Part shown: positions 21,502-29,667 of the stretch, piece after piece | Position numbering within the stretch: position 1 is the first letter of the stretch | Layout of the letters: every line of letters starts with the position of its first letter | DNA from: Euryhalocaulis sp050486445 | GTDB taxonomy: Bacteria > Pseudomonadota > Alphaproteobacteria > Caulobacterales > Maricaulaceae | Length of the DNA: 64,000 bases | Assembly (NCBI GenBank): GCA_050486445.1 | Contig: JBJHDH010000011.1 | Span: 16,433 to 80,432, forward strand | Direction of reading: 5' to 3' | Program-made: the position numbers and the translations under genes | The notes under the pieces: generated by a model | What the model was told of the DNA's origin: nothing | Seen by the model: the letters and a program-made list of their open reading frames with translations, nothing else | Databases searched by the model: none

Positions 21502-21930
21502 ATGCATTGGAAACCTAAACTGATCGCAGCGGCCGGAGCGGCAGGCGTCTTTCTGGCGCTTGGCGCGGCGGCCCCCGCGAACGCCCAGATTCACTTCGAA
21601 CTGAACCTGGGAACCTATGGCGGACCGTTCCGAGCCCCGGCGCAATGCTATTGGCAGCGCATGAGCCGCGGCCCCGTCGATGTGGTGGAGCAGGTCTGCC
21701 GCGACCGCTTCGGCCGCGCCTATGTCGTGCCCGGCACGCGCTATACGCTGGTCGATTATAACCGGCGGCAATGGCGGCGCTGGAGCGATTACGACTATCG
21801 CGACTGGAACGACTGGAACCGCCGCAATCCACGCTGGAACTGGAACAGCTACCGCTGGCATGACCGGAACCGCTGGGATAACCGGCGGGACAACAGGCGG
21901 GATAACCGGCGCGACAATCGCCGGCGCTGA
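21502..21930 (+). CDS. secreted Trp/Arg/Asn-rich basic protein
   Basis: A 142-aa precursor with a standard signal peptide ending ANA-Q after about 29 residues. The mature N-terminal part has two Cys (QCYWQRM and VCRDRFGR) that could form a disulphide. The C-terminal half is extremely rich in Trp, Arg, Asp and Asn, ending in four tandem DNRR units that are also visible as a 12-bp repeat in the DNA. The product is probably periplasmic or surface-exposed and strongly basic. I do not recognise a family. Confidence 0.75.
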   Translation: MHWKPKLIAAAGAAGVFLALGAAAPANAQIHFELNLGTYGGPFRAPAQCYWQRMSRGPVDVVEQVCRDRFGRAYVVPGTRYTLVDYNRRQWRRWSDYDYRDWNDWNRRNPRWNWNSYRWHDRNRWDNRRDNRRDNRRDNRRR

Positions 21931-22041
21931 TAAAACAGGCGTGAAACGCAAGGCGATGAACAGCCAGTGTCATGCGCTGTTCATCGCTGCTTCACAAGGC
22001 CCGGCCGATGCTATGAAGGATAAAGGAGGACAGACCCAGGA

Positions 22042-22782
22042 ATGATGCGCTCCAGGTTCAGCCGCTTCGCCAGCGCCGCCATCGGCGCCGGGCTGGCGCT
22101 CGCCCTGCTTGTTACATCCGTCACACCCGCCGAGGCGCAGTCGCGCACCAGCACAAGTTTCAGTTTCGGTCTGAGCGTCGGCGACCCTTACTATCGCTAT
22201 CGCTCCGCCTGGAACGATCCGTGGATGCGCGATCCGTGGTTTTATGGCGCGCCCCGGCGCGGCGTCCGGTCATCCTGGTCCTGCCTGAACGATCCGTTCT
22301 GTTACCGCCCCGCGCGCAGTGTCTGGCGCGGACCCGTCTATGCCCCGCCGCCGGTCTATATGGCGCCGCCACCGGTGGTGATTTACGACTCGCGCGATAT
22401 GTACGATCCGATGCCGCGCTGGCGCGCCGTCGCTCCGCAGACCAGCACGTATCAACAGCCATACCAGCAACAACCCTGGCAGCAGCCGGCGCAGCAGCAG
22501 CCAATCTATCAGCAGCCCTATTATGCCGGCGCCGCGCGTCCGTTCGGCGAGCCGCCCGCGACAATGGGCGACGGCGTGCGCTTCGATCTTGTGCAGCAGG
22601 GTTACACCGCCTCGGATCTCGGCACGGGCTACAACCCCGCCTACGATCCCTACGGCGCGGCGCCCGGCGTGCGGTTCGATCAGTCCGGCGGCTATAACGG
22701 CTATAATCCCGGCGCAGCAGATTCCTATATCCGCGATCCCTGGGCCAGCCCGAATGATACGCTGCTCGGCGGCCCGCGCTAA
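22042..22782 (+). CDS. secreted Tyr/Pro/Gln-rich repeat protein
   Basis: A 246-aa precursor; AAGGAGGA precedes the ATG by about 11 bases. The signal peptide ends AEA-Q near residue 32. The mature protein has one Cys pair (WSCLNDPFCYRP). A PPPVYMAPPPVV segment and a Gln/Pro/Tyr region with repeated YQQP and QQPW units around residues 140-165 follow. Two copies of GVRFD come near the C-terminus. The composition suggests a surface or matrix-associated protein. It follows the other secreted low-complexity gene by about 110 bp on the same strand and may be co-expressed. Confidence 0.75.
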   Translation: MMRSRFSRFASAAIGAGLALALLVTSVTPAEAQSRTSTSFSFGLSVGDPYYRYRSAWNDPWMRDPWFYGAPRRGVRSSWSCLNDPFCYRPARSVWRGPVYAPPPVYMAPPPVVIYDSRDMYDPMPRWRAVAPQTSTYQQPYQQQPWQQPAQQQPIYQQPYYAGAARPFGEPPATMGDGVRFDLVQQGYTASDLGTGYNPAYDPYGAAPGVRFDQSGGYNGYNPGAADSYIRDPWASPNDTLLGGPR

Positions 22783-22955
22783 CCGCCAGCGGCCTCCCCT
22801 CTACTCTATCTCCGCCGTTTGCCGGACACGGCTGGCCGCTATAGGCTTTCGCCCGAACCTGCTTTCGCCGTCCTGTCACAATCGCGGCGCAAGCATAGGG
22901 AGGACCAAACCGGACCCGCAAAAGACGGCGCTGGTGCAGGGGAGACGGGGATACG

Positions 22956-24650
22956 ATGAATATGGGTTTTCTGGCGCTGCTCGCCGTGGCGCCGATTGCG
23001 CTGGCCGCCGTGCTGCTGGTCGGGTTCCGCGTGCCGGCGCGCATCACCATGCCGCTGGCCTTCCTGGCCGCCGTCGCCATCGCGCTGCTGGTCTGGGGCA
23101 TGACGCCGCAACAAGTGGCCGCGGCCAGCATTCAGGGCCTGGTTGTCACCTTCGATCTCGTCTTCATCATCTTCGGCGCCATCCTGCTGCTGAAGACGCT
23201 GGAAAAATCGACGGCGATCCATGTGATCGAAAAGGGGTTTTCCACGATCACGCCAGACCGGCGCATCCAGGTGGTCATCATTGTCTGGGCGTTCGGCTGT
23301 TTCATCGAGGGCGCCTCCGGCTTCGGCACCCCGGCGGCGGTGATCGCGCCGCTGCTGCTGGCGATGCGTTTCCCCACCATGGCGGCGGTGATGCTGGGCA
23401 TGATGGTGCAGAGCACGCCGGTGACCTTCGGCGCGGCGGGCACGCCCATTCTGGTCGGCGTCGCGCAAGGTCTGGACAGTCCCGAAATGCTGGCGCGCGC
23501 CGCCGCGGCGGGCATGGAGTATGATTCCTATGTCCGCCTGATCGCGGTCTTCTCCGCCGGGCTGCACGCCATTATCGGCGTCGTGATGCCGGCTTTTATG
23601 ATCCTGATGATGACGCGCTTCTTCGGCGCGAAGAAATCCTGGTCGGAGGGCTTCTCGGCCATTCCCTTCGCGATCTTTGGCGGGCTCGCCTTTGTCATCC
23701 CCTATTTCCTGACGGCCCTGCTGCTGGGCCCGGCCTTCCCCTCGCTGCTCGGCGGGCTGATCGGGCTGGTCATCATCACCGTCGCGGCGCGGATGAAGTT
23801 CCTGACCCCCAAAGACACCTGGGACTTCCCCGAAGAGTCGAGCTGGCCCGCCGACTGGTTCGGCAAGATCAGGGTGGAAAGCGGCGGCGCGGGCAAGCCG
23901 GGCATGAACCTGATCCTGGCCTGGATTCCCTATGTGCTGGTGGCGGTGTTCCTCATCATCACGCGCCTGCCGGCCTTCGGCGTCGGCGACGCGCTGCGCA
24001 GCGCCGCGGTGACCATCAGCCTGCCCAATATTCTCGGCGCCGGAATTTCAGCCTCCACCACGCCGCTCTATCTGCCGGGCGCCATCTTCATCCTTGTGGT
24101 GCTGATCACCGCCGTGCTGCACAGGATGCGCGCCAGCGAGCTGGGCGCGGCGTTCCGCTCGGCGTTCGGCGTGCTGCTGGGCGCGGGCTTTGTGCTGATC
24201 TTCACCGTGCCGATGGTGCGGATCTACATCAATTCCGGCGTCAACACCTCGGGGCTGGAGAGCATGCCCATCGTCATGGCCGACTGGGTGGCCACCAATG
24301 TCGGCGGCGTGTGGCCGGCCGTGGCCGGCGCGGTGGGCGGCTTTGGGGCCTTCATCGCCGGGTCGAACACCGTCTCGAACCTGATGTTCGCGGCCTTCCA
24401 GCATGGCGTGGCCGACGCGCTGATGATTTCCGGCGTGCTGATAGTCGCGCTGCAATCTGTCGGCGCGGCGGCCGGCAATATGGTGGCGATCCACAATGTG
24501 GTCGCCGCCTCGGCGACCGTCGGCTATCTCGGCAAAGAGGGCGTGATCCTGCGCAAGACGATCATCCCGACTATCTATTATCTGACCGCGCTCGGGATTC
24601 TCGGCCTCATCGCGCAGCACTTCATCCGCATCCCCAACCCGCTGGGGTGA
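22956..24650 (+). CDS. lctP: L-lactate permease (LctP/LldP family)
   Basis: A 564-aa polytopic membrane protein that imports lactate (and in some members glycolate) with protons. The start MNMGFLALLAVAPIALAA is followed by at least twelve hydrophobic segments. Family motifs include GCFIEGASGFGTPAAVIAPLLL, VTFGAAGTPI and FGAFIAGSNTVSNLMFA. No lactate dehydrogenase gene is adjacent, so the substrate assignment rests on the family only. Confidence 0.92.
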   Translation: MNMGFLALLAVAPIALAAVLLVGFRVPARITMPLAFLAAVAIALLVWGMTPQQVAAASIQGLVVTFDLVFIIFGAILLLKTLEKSTAIHVIEKGFSTITPDRRIQVVIIVWAFGCFIEGASGFGTPAAVIAPLLLAMRFPTMAAVMLGMMVQSTPVTFGAAGTPILVGVAQGLDSPEMLARAAAAGMEYDSYVRLIAVFSAGLHAIIGVVMPAFMILMMTRFFGAKKSWSEGFSAIPFAIFGGLAFVIPYFLTALLLGPAFPSLLGGLIGLVIITVAARMKFLTPKDTWDFPEESSWPADWFGKIRVESGGAGKPGMNLILAWIPYVLVAVFLIITRLPAFGVGDALRSAAVTISLPNILGAGISASTTPLYLPGAIFILVVLITAVLHRMRASELGAAFRSAFGVLLGAGFVLIFTVPMVRIYINSGVNTSGLESMPIVMADWVATNVGGVWPAVAGAVGGFGAFIAGSNTVSNLMFAAFQHGVADALMISGVLIVALQSVGAAAGNMVAIHNVVAASATVGYLGKEGVILRKTIIPTIYYLTALGILGLIAQHFIRIPNPLG

Positions 24651-24695
24651 GGCTGGAGGCCGTGTGAGAAGCAGGGGCTTCGTGCGCCGGAAAAA

Positions 24696-24716
24696 TTGGT
24701 GCGCCCAGAAGGATTC
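24696..24716 (+). repeat. partial copy of tRNA-Lys 3' end (candidate att repeat)
   Basis: TTGGTGCGCCCA is identical to 25678-25689, followed by GAAGGATTC against CCAGGACTC at the tRNA. The total is about 18 of 21 positions matching. It lies about 13 bp beyond the stop of the 24720 gene, between that gene and lctP. Confidence 0.55.
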
Positions 24717-24719
24717 AGA

Positions 24720-25193
24720 TTACTTCGCGATACGCCATCCACGTTGGAACATACAGGCTTCTACAAAATCATTTCGAAGCGCCAACGCGTCTGCATACTC
24801 TCGCCGCTGCATATCCTGATCGCGACGTTCCTGAGCACGTTCCTGACCAGCCAAAAAACCGTCCATCAGAGCGTTGCCGGACCTCACAGGGCGCTCACTA
24901 AGTGTGGCGCTGTATGAACCTGTATACATTTCATCAGAACTCATACCGGCGGAACGCCCCTCGATCTGATACTCGGTGGGTGAGGATGAAGAACGAGGGG
25001 CCGGTGGAGTTGGAAGCTGCACCGCTTCATACGCGCTGACCCTGCATTCGGCTTGGTCGATCCGAAGTTGAACTGCGACTGTATCTGGATCGTAATCAGC
25101 GTGAGTCCATACCTGTTGTTCTTGCGCAGACGCGCAAGAAATCAGCAGGGGGAAGAGCGTCAACGGAAACCGTGACATAATGGCCTTCTTCAT
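24720..25193 (-). CDS. hypothetical lipoprotein, AT-richer than neighbours
   Basis: A 157-aa precursor starting MKKAIMSRFPL, with a lipobox-like LLISC near residue 19. The mature protein has no recognised domain. It contains a Ser/Pro stretch (PAPRSSSSPTE), a charged helix (QERAQERRDQDMQRREYADA) and ends VEACMFQRGWRIAK. A C-M-x-x-R-G-W ending is seen in many small exported proteins of unknown function. Base composition and codon use differ from the flanking genes. It is divergent from the next gene and lies inside the tRNA-Lys-bounded segment. Confidence 0.65.
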   Translation of the reverse strand: MKKAIMSRFPLTLFPLLISCASAQEQQVWTHADYDPDTVAVQLRIDQAECRVSAYEAVQLPTPPAPRSSSSPTEYQIEGRSAGMSSDEMYTGSYSATLSERPVRSGNALMDGFLAGQERAQERRDQDMQRREYADALALRNDFVEACMFQRGWRIAK

Positions 25194-25263
25194 TATGATA
25201 TATCAATCGTATAGTGACCAAATATACATTACAAATTCGTTGTGCTTGTGCAATGAGGAACCC

Positions 25264-25608
25264 ATGAAACGAGTATTGGCCATGCTGATTTGGTTGGCTC
25301 CGGTGGCTGCACATGCAGAGAGTGAACGATGGGAATGCCAGCCATCCGGGATTGGGTTCAACAATGCGCGAGAACCTGCCATTGTGCTAACTATCAATAA
25401 CGATGGCGAAACCGGCACGATCATGGTTGCCGGAACAGTCCATCAGGCAAGCTATATCGTACAGGGTTTTAATCGACGGTGGGATTTTGGGCTTGGGTCG
25501 AGCCAGAGTGATGGCTTCGACTATGCCTTCCTTATCCACCCAGATGGCCGTGGCCTCTATTACGAGTTCCGGCATAATCCACCAGGAGAAACCGTCGAGC
25601 CGAGATAA
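25264..25608 (+). CDS. hypothetical exported protein, AT-richer than neighbours
   Basis: A 114-aa precursor starting at ATG 25264 (GAGGA just upstream), with signal peptide MKRVLAMLIWLAPVAAHA. The mature part (WECQPSGIGFNNAREPAIVLTINNDGETGTI) alternates beta-strand-like segments and contains one Cys. No family is recognised. It is divergent from the lipoprotein gene across about 70 bp that must hold both promoters. Its composition matches its partner, not the chromosome, and it ends about 70 bp before tRNA-Lys. Confidence 0.6.
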   Translation: MKRVLAMLIWLAPVAAHAESERWECQPSGIGFNNAREPAIVLTINNDGETGTIMVAGTVHQASYIVQGFNRRWDFGLGSSQSDGFDYAFLIHPDGRGLYYEFRHNPPGETVEPR

Positions 25609-25678
25609 CGGTTCTTCTGCCGAGATGTTCCTGCAGAATAGGGCTCAGCGAACAAAGCGTCGAAACGCCAAAAGTATT

Positions 25679-25754
<76 letters not shown>

Positions 25755-25825
25755 TCCGAAATCGGAAATAGGCCAGCGCGCACGGGCGTGCAACCTCCGC
25801 GCCCCAAATCCGGCGCCCGAACGGC

Positions 25826-25875
25826 GAGAGCGCGTTGCGGAAAAGTGGAGGCCGGTTTTCCGTGTAAAACGCGCG
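25826..25875. repeat. palindromic intergenic element
   Basis: GAGAGCGCGTTGCGGAAAA is followed by a short spacer and TTTTCCGTGTAAAACGCGC. The arms GCG-TT/GGAAAA and TTTTCC/AA-CGC can pair as an interrupted stem. The AGAGCGCGTTGCGGAAAA arm is a motif I associate with repeated intergenic palindromes of alphaproteobacteria. It lies in the gap between tRNA-Lys and the 26039 gene. Confidence 0.5.
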
Positions 25876-25926
25876 AAAAACAAAAAATAAAGCCTGTTAC
25901 GTTGAACGTGTTTAACGCAACAGGCT
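25876..25926 (-). terminator. strong leftward intrinsic terminator
   Basis: A GC-rich stem at 25891-25926 is followed on the minus strand by TTATTTTTTGTTTTT. In the plus direction no T-run follows, so it acts only on leftward transcription. Confidence 0.8.
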
Positions 25927-25960
25927 CCAGGCGCCGAAAGACAAGCGCGGCCCGCCAAAC
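25876..25960 (-). ncRNA. candidate small RNA ending in an orphan intrinsic terminator
   Basis: On the minus strand a 13-bp stem (AGCCTGTTGCGTT with AACGTAACAGGCT, one mismatch, ten-base loop, 25891-25926) is followed by a run of 13 T in 15 bases (complement of 25876-25890). No minus-strand gene lies upstream for 2 kb, so the terminator has no coding client. A TACAAT box lies at the complement of 25967-25972 and would give a transcript of about 85 nt. The -35 is weak. This is inference from the terminator; expression is unproven. Confidence 0.35.
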
Positions 25961-26038
25961 CGTGCTATTGTAACTTTTATTGCAATATTTGCGCGACAGT
26001 CGGCCCTTACGCCCGCCAAACGCGGACGGAGGCGTATC

Positions 26039-26314
26039 ATGGCCATGAATCTCAGCCGAATCGTATTCGCCGTCATCGAAGATGGCGCGGGGTGGGCCGT
26101 GGAAAGCGGCGGCTCCATTCTCGACCGCCGCGCGAACAAGGAAGAAGCCAAGGCCGCCGCGCACAAGCGCGCCCGCTCGTCGCAGGATTCCGGGCGGGCA
26201 TGCATGGTGCGCGTGAACGGCGAACATGGTTTCGTGACACGAACCGACCGCGACATGGCCCGCGCCGGACCGCGCGCCGGTGATTCCTGTCCGGGTCTGC
26301 CGTCCAGAACATGA
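26039..26314 (+). CDS. small DUF2188-like protein
   Basis: A 91-aa protein; a second ATG at 26045 is equally possible. The core GWAVESGGSILDRRANKEEAKAAAHKRARSS followed by ACMVRVNGEHGFVTR resembles the DUF2188 pattern. In that pattern a short strand precedes a run of 'ANKEEA' helix and a final strand with a basic patch. The function of the family is unknown. The C-terminal 25 residues are low in structure. It lies about 40 bp upstream of, and co-directional with, the transglutaminase-like gene. Confidence 0.6.
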   Translation: MAMNLSRIVFAVIEDGAGWAVESGGSILDRRANKEEAKAAAHKRARSSQDSGRACMVRVNGEHGFVTRTDRDMARAGPRAGDSCPGLPSRT

Positions 26315-26351
26315 CGGAACGCCCGCGAAACGCCCAACCGGAAGCGCGCCG

Positions 26352-27194
26352 GTGCTGATCCGCTACGGTTACGACATCACGCTGACATGTCTCGAACCCA
26401 CGCCGATGATCTGTCTGCTGTCAACGCAGCCGGAACGGACCGGCGACATTCGCGTGGAAGAAACACTGGTGACAACGCCCAAAATTCCGGTGCGCGCCTA
26501 TTTCGATTCCTATGGCAATGTCTGCCGCCGCTTCGTAGCGCCACAAGGAGACCTGTCGCTCTGGAGCGACGCCACGATCACTGACACGGGAACCCCCGAC
26601 CCGGCCGATCCGGACGCCATGGAACACGCCGTCGCCGGCCTGCCGGACGAGTGCCTGCTCTACCTTCTGGGCAGCCGCTATTGCGACACCGAGACGCTGA
26701 GCCAGACGGCCTGGGACATGTTCGGCAATCTTCAGCCCGGCTGGAGCCGGGTTCAGGCGATCTGTGACTTTGTCCACGGACACATCAGCTTCGACTATGA
26801 ACGCGCAAGCCCGGCGCGCACCGCCTCTGACGCATTACGGGAGGGCGTTGGCGTCTGCCGCGACTATGCCCATCTGGCCATCGCACTGTGCCGCTGCATG
26901 AATATCCCGGCGCGCTATGTGAACGGCTATCTGGGCGATATCGGCGTGCCAATCGTCGAGCCTATGGATTTCAGCGCCTGGATCGAAGTTTATCTCGGCG
27001 GACAGTGGCGCACGTTCGACCCGCGCAACAATGCCAGACGCATCGGGCGCATCATGGTCGCGCGCGGACGTGACGCGGTCGATGTCCCGCTTATCCATTC
27101 GTTCAAGCCGCACACGCTGAAATCCTTCCGCGTCTGGGCATATGATGTAACAAACGCGCCTCCCACACCCGCCGGCGAACCCGGCGCGGCATAG
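26352..27194 (+). CDS. transglutaminase-like (COG1305) protein with altered active site
   Basis: A 280-aa cytoplasmic protein from GTG 26352 (an ATG at 26280 would overlap the upstream gene). The N-terminal beta-domain (LIRYGYDITLTCLEPTPMICLL) is followed by the papain-like transglutaminase core, with Cys in EGVGVCRDYAHLAIALCR. The usual His of the D/E-x-H-A-W motif is Ser here (MDFSAWIEVYL), and the Asp region reads FDPRNN. I recall an alphaproteobacterial subfamily that shares the FSAW form, so this may be lineage-typical. Peptidase or scaffold roles cannot be separated. Nothing adjacent, such as the alpha-E/circularly permuted ATP-grasp partner genes, supports a specific pathway. Confidence 0.82.
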   Translation: MLIRYGYDITLTCLEPTPMICLLSTQPERTGDIRVEETLVTTPKIPVRAYFDSYGNVCRRFVAPQGDLSLWSDATITDTGTPDPADPDAMEHAVAGLPDECLLYLLGSRYCDTETLSQTAWDMFGNLQPGWSRVQAICDFVHGHISFDYERASPARTASDALREGVGVCRDYAHLAIALCRCMNIPARYVNGYLGDIGVPIVEPMDFSAWIEVYLGGQWRTFDPRNNARRIGRIMVARGRDAVDVPLIHSFKPHTLKSFRVWAYDVTNAPPTPAGEPGAA

Positions 27195-27283
27195 GCGTGC
27201 GGCGCGCACTGAAAAGCCCGCCGCGCAGCCGCTCATCTTTGCTATTCTGAACGCGCCAAGCCGAAGCGCGTCAGGACACCGCC

Positions 27284-27970
27284 ATGAGTCAGAATGTCCC
27301 AGCCGCCATAAAATCCCGGACGCAGCCATTCGTCTGCGCGCTGGCCGGGCTGCTATCCGCGCTGACCGTAACGGCCTGCGCCACCCCGCCGCCGCCCGCG
27401 CCCGGCCCTACGGCGGAAGACTGCGTCACGCTGCGGCTTTCCTCAAATGGATTTCACACCAATATCGCCATGCCGGCGGCGCTGTTTCCGCCGGACAATC
27501 CGATCCGCCAGCACTTTCCGGACGATGACTGGTTCCTGATCGGCTGGGGCGACAGCGACTATTATATCGACCCCGACCCCGGAATCGGACAGGCCATTGT
27601 CGCCGCTCTGTGGCCCACCTCTTCCACGCTGCACGTCATTGCACACCATGCGCCCGTCGAAGACACGATCTGGCGCGGAGAGAATGTGGAATTCGGCGTA
27701 TCGCGGGCCGGAGCCGACCGGCTGGTGCAGGACATCACCGCGACGCTGAGCCTGGATGCGCGCGGCGAGCCGGTCATCCTGGCCGAAGGCCGGGTGGCGG
27801 AATCCAGCCTCTTCTTCGCCGCCGAGCCTTCCTTCCATCTTTTTTATATGTGCAATCACTGGAGCGCGGCGCGCCTGCGCGACGCGGGCCTGCCGGTGCA
27901 GGCCTGGTGGTCGTTCACCGCCCCGGGCCTGATGAACGCGGTGCGGAACAAGGCGCCGGTCTGCGAGTGA
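27284..27970 (+). CDS. DUF2459 (TIGR02117 type) lipoprotein
   Basis: A 228-aa precursor with a lipobox at TACAT near residue 32 and a Pro-rich linker. The DUF2459 core shows SSNGFHTNIAMPA, WFLIGWGDSDYYIDPD, VEFGVSRAGADRLV and YMCNHWSAARLRDAGLPV. The Asn-Gly-x-His and the late Cys-Asn-His-Trp motifs are reminiscent of a cysteine-peptidase fold, but the family's activity is not established. It is probably attached to a membrane on the periplasmic side. Monocistronic; about 90 bp after the transglutaminase-like gene. Confidence 0.82.
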   Translation: MSQNVPAAIKSRTQPFVCALAGLLSALTVTACATPPPPAPGPTAEDCVTLRLSSNGFHTNIAMPAALFPPDNPIRQHFPDDDWFLIGWGDSDYYIDPDPGIGQAIVAALWPTSSTLHVIAHHAPVEDTIWRGENVEFGVSRAGADRLVQDITATLSLDARGEPVILAEGRVAESSLFFAAEPSFHLFYMCNHWSAARLRDAGLPVQAWWSFTAPGLMNAVRNKAPVCE

Positions 27971-27983
27971 CGGCGCAGCGCCT

Positions 27984-28862
27984 TCAGACCCGGCGAAACA
28001 CGCCGATCATGCTGCGCCCGGCGCCCAGCGCCAAAAGCGCCGCGCTATATTCGATATAGGCGGCGATGTCCTGCGACAGCACGACCGTCATGCGCTTGCG
28101 GATCGCATTGGCGATCGGGCCGAAATCTCCGGCATAATAATCCGTCGCCTCGTGGAGCAGGAACTGGTCGATGGGAAACTCGGCCAGCATCCGCACCGTC
28201 TCGAAACCGCGCGAGCACACCGCCGCCTCCAGCGATTGCGGACTGAAATACCGCAGATGTTCGGGCGGCGTGACCCATGGCGCGTCACCGTCGGCGATGC
28301 CGGTCCGGTTCAGCCAGGCGCGCTGCGCAATGTTGAATTCGTTTGGCGTCTCCACGAACAGCAGACCGCCGGCCGTCAGTCTTTCATGGATGCGTTCCAG
28401 AAACCGGTACAGGTCGATCACATGTTCCAGAACATGGTTCGCCGTCACCACATCGAACCTCTCTCCGGCAAACACCTCGTCATTGACGAAATCACCCTGA
28501 AAGAAGCTTATGGCGGCCAGCGTCTCCGGATTTTGCGCCGCGAATCCCGCGCGGGAGAAATCCGCCGCGAAACATTCATGCCCGCGCGCGTGGAACCAGG
28601 CGGTGGTGAAGCCCTCACCGCAACCCGTGTCCAGAATGCGGCGCGGTCCCGGCGTTTCCGCCAGATAATGCTCCAGAATGCGGTGCTTGACGTCAAAATA
28701 GGCGCGGTCGTCCGGCCCGTATGTCCCTGGAAATTGCAGCGTGGAGCCGTCGAAATATTTTTCGGCGTAAAAGCGGCGCAGCGTCTCCGCTTCTGGCAAC
28801 GGATCGACTGTCAGCACGCCGTTCCCGTCCGCGACCAGCTTTGCTTTCGCCATCACCGCCAC
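27984..28862 (-). CDS. class I SAM-dependent methyltransferase
   Basis: A 292-aa protein. The Rossmann methyltransferase core starts with RILDTGCGEGFTTAWFHARGHECFAADFS (motif I and the acidic ribose-binding end), then DVVTANHVLEHVIDLYRFLERIHERLTAGGLLFVETPN. The N-terminal extension (GNGVLTVDPLPEAETLRRFYAEKYFDG) and the C-terminal basic segment are typical of methyltransferases acting on small molecules or cell-surface sugars, but the substrate is not recognisable. It is convergent with the DUF2459 gene. Confidence 0.85.
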   Translation of the reverse strand: MAVMAKAKLVADGNGVLTVDPLPEAETLRRFYAEKYFDGSTLQFPGTYGPDDRAYFDVKHRILEHYLAETPGPRRILDTGCGEGFTTAWFHARGHECFAADFSRAGFAAQNPETLAAISFFQGDFVNDEVFAGERFDVVTANHVLEHVIDLYRFLERIHERLTAGGLLFVETPNEFNIAQRAWLNRTGIADGDAPWVTPPEHLRYFSPQSLEAAVCSRGFETVRMLAEFPIDQFLLHEATDYYAGDFGPIANAIRKRMTVVLSQDIAAYIEYSAALLALGAGRSMIGVFRRV

Positions 28863-28961
28863 CCCCGGCCCGCGAATCGCGGTCTGTCGTGTGGATTATA
28901 CCGTCCCGCTAGCGATGGCGGCGGCTTGCCGCCCTGGCCGGGGGCAAGGTAGAGGGTCGGC

Positions 28962-29657
28962 ATGAGCTATGTTTTCCCCCCTGCCGAGCCGCCCGCTTTG
29001 CCCGTCGCCGGCAGCGGCGCGCTGTTCCCCGTCCGCCGCATTTTCTGCGTCGGCAAGAATTACGACGCGCATATCAAGGAAATGAATAGCGCCGCCAACG
29101 CCACGGCGGTGTTCTTTATGAAGCCGGCCGATGCGCTGGTTCCGCCGGGCGGCCCCGATCTCTCTGTCCCCTACCCGCCCGCGACCAATAATCTGCACCA
29201 TGAGGTGGAGCTGGTCGCCGCCCTGCATAAAGGCGGACGCGACATCGCGCGCGCGGCGGCGCTGGACCATGTGTTCGGCTATGCCGTGGGCGTCGACCTG
29301 ACGCGCCGCGATCTTCAGGCCGCGGCGCGCGAAACCGGCGGCCCGTGGGAGGCCTCCAAGGCCTTCGCCGCCAGCGCGCCGTGCGGCCCGATCCGGCCCG
29401 CCGCGGAGACCGGCCCGCTGACCCGCGCCGCCATCCGCCTGTCGGTGAACGGCGCGATGAAACAGGATTCCGACATCGCCGACATGCTGCTGGACGTGCC
29501 GGAGATTATCGCCCAGCTCTCGCGCCTGTTCACGCTGGCGCCCGGCGATCTGATCTTCACCGGCACGCCCGCGGGCGTCGGCCCGCTGGTTCCCGGCGAC
29601 GCTGTGCACGCCGAGATCGCCGGTCTCGACGATCTCGATTTCACGATCGATTCCTAG
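28962..29657 (+). CDS. fumarylacetoacetate hydrolase family protein
   Basis: A 231-aa hydrolase of the FAH fold, close to YcgM/fumarylpyruvate hydrolase in length. Motifs include RIFCVGKNYDAHIKEMN, the metal-binding HHEVELVAAL, GYAVGVDLTRRDLQ and the C-terminal LIFTGTPAGVGPL. It is followed after 10 bp by a maleylacetoacetate-isomerase-like gene, which suggests the last steps of homogentisate or gentisate degradation. Fumarylpyruvate fits the short length better than fumarylacetoacetate, but sequence alone does not decide. Confidence 0.88.
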   Translation: MSYVFPPAEPPALPVAGSGALFPVRRIFCVGKNYDAHIKEMNSAANATAVFFMKPADALVPPGGPDLSVPYPPATNNLHHEVELVAALHKGGRDIARAAALDHVFGYAVGVDLTRRDLQAAARETGGPWEASKAFAASAPCGPIRPAAETGPLTRAAIRLSVNGAMKQDSDIADMLLDVPEIIAQLSRLFTLAPGDLIFTGTPAGVGPLVPGDAVHAEIAGLDDLDFTIDS

Positions 29658-29667
29658 ACGTCGGCCG

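Noticed and set aside
21860..21930. CRISPR-like tandem repeat
   Set aside because: The repeat is a 12-bp in-frame coding unit (DNRR) without spacers.
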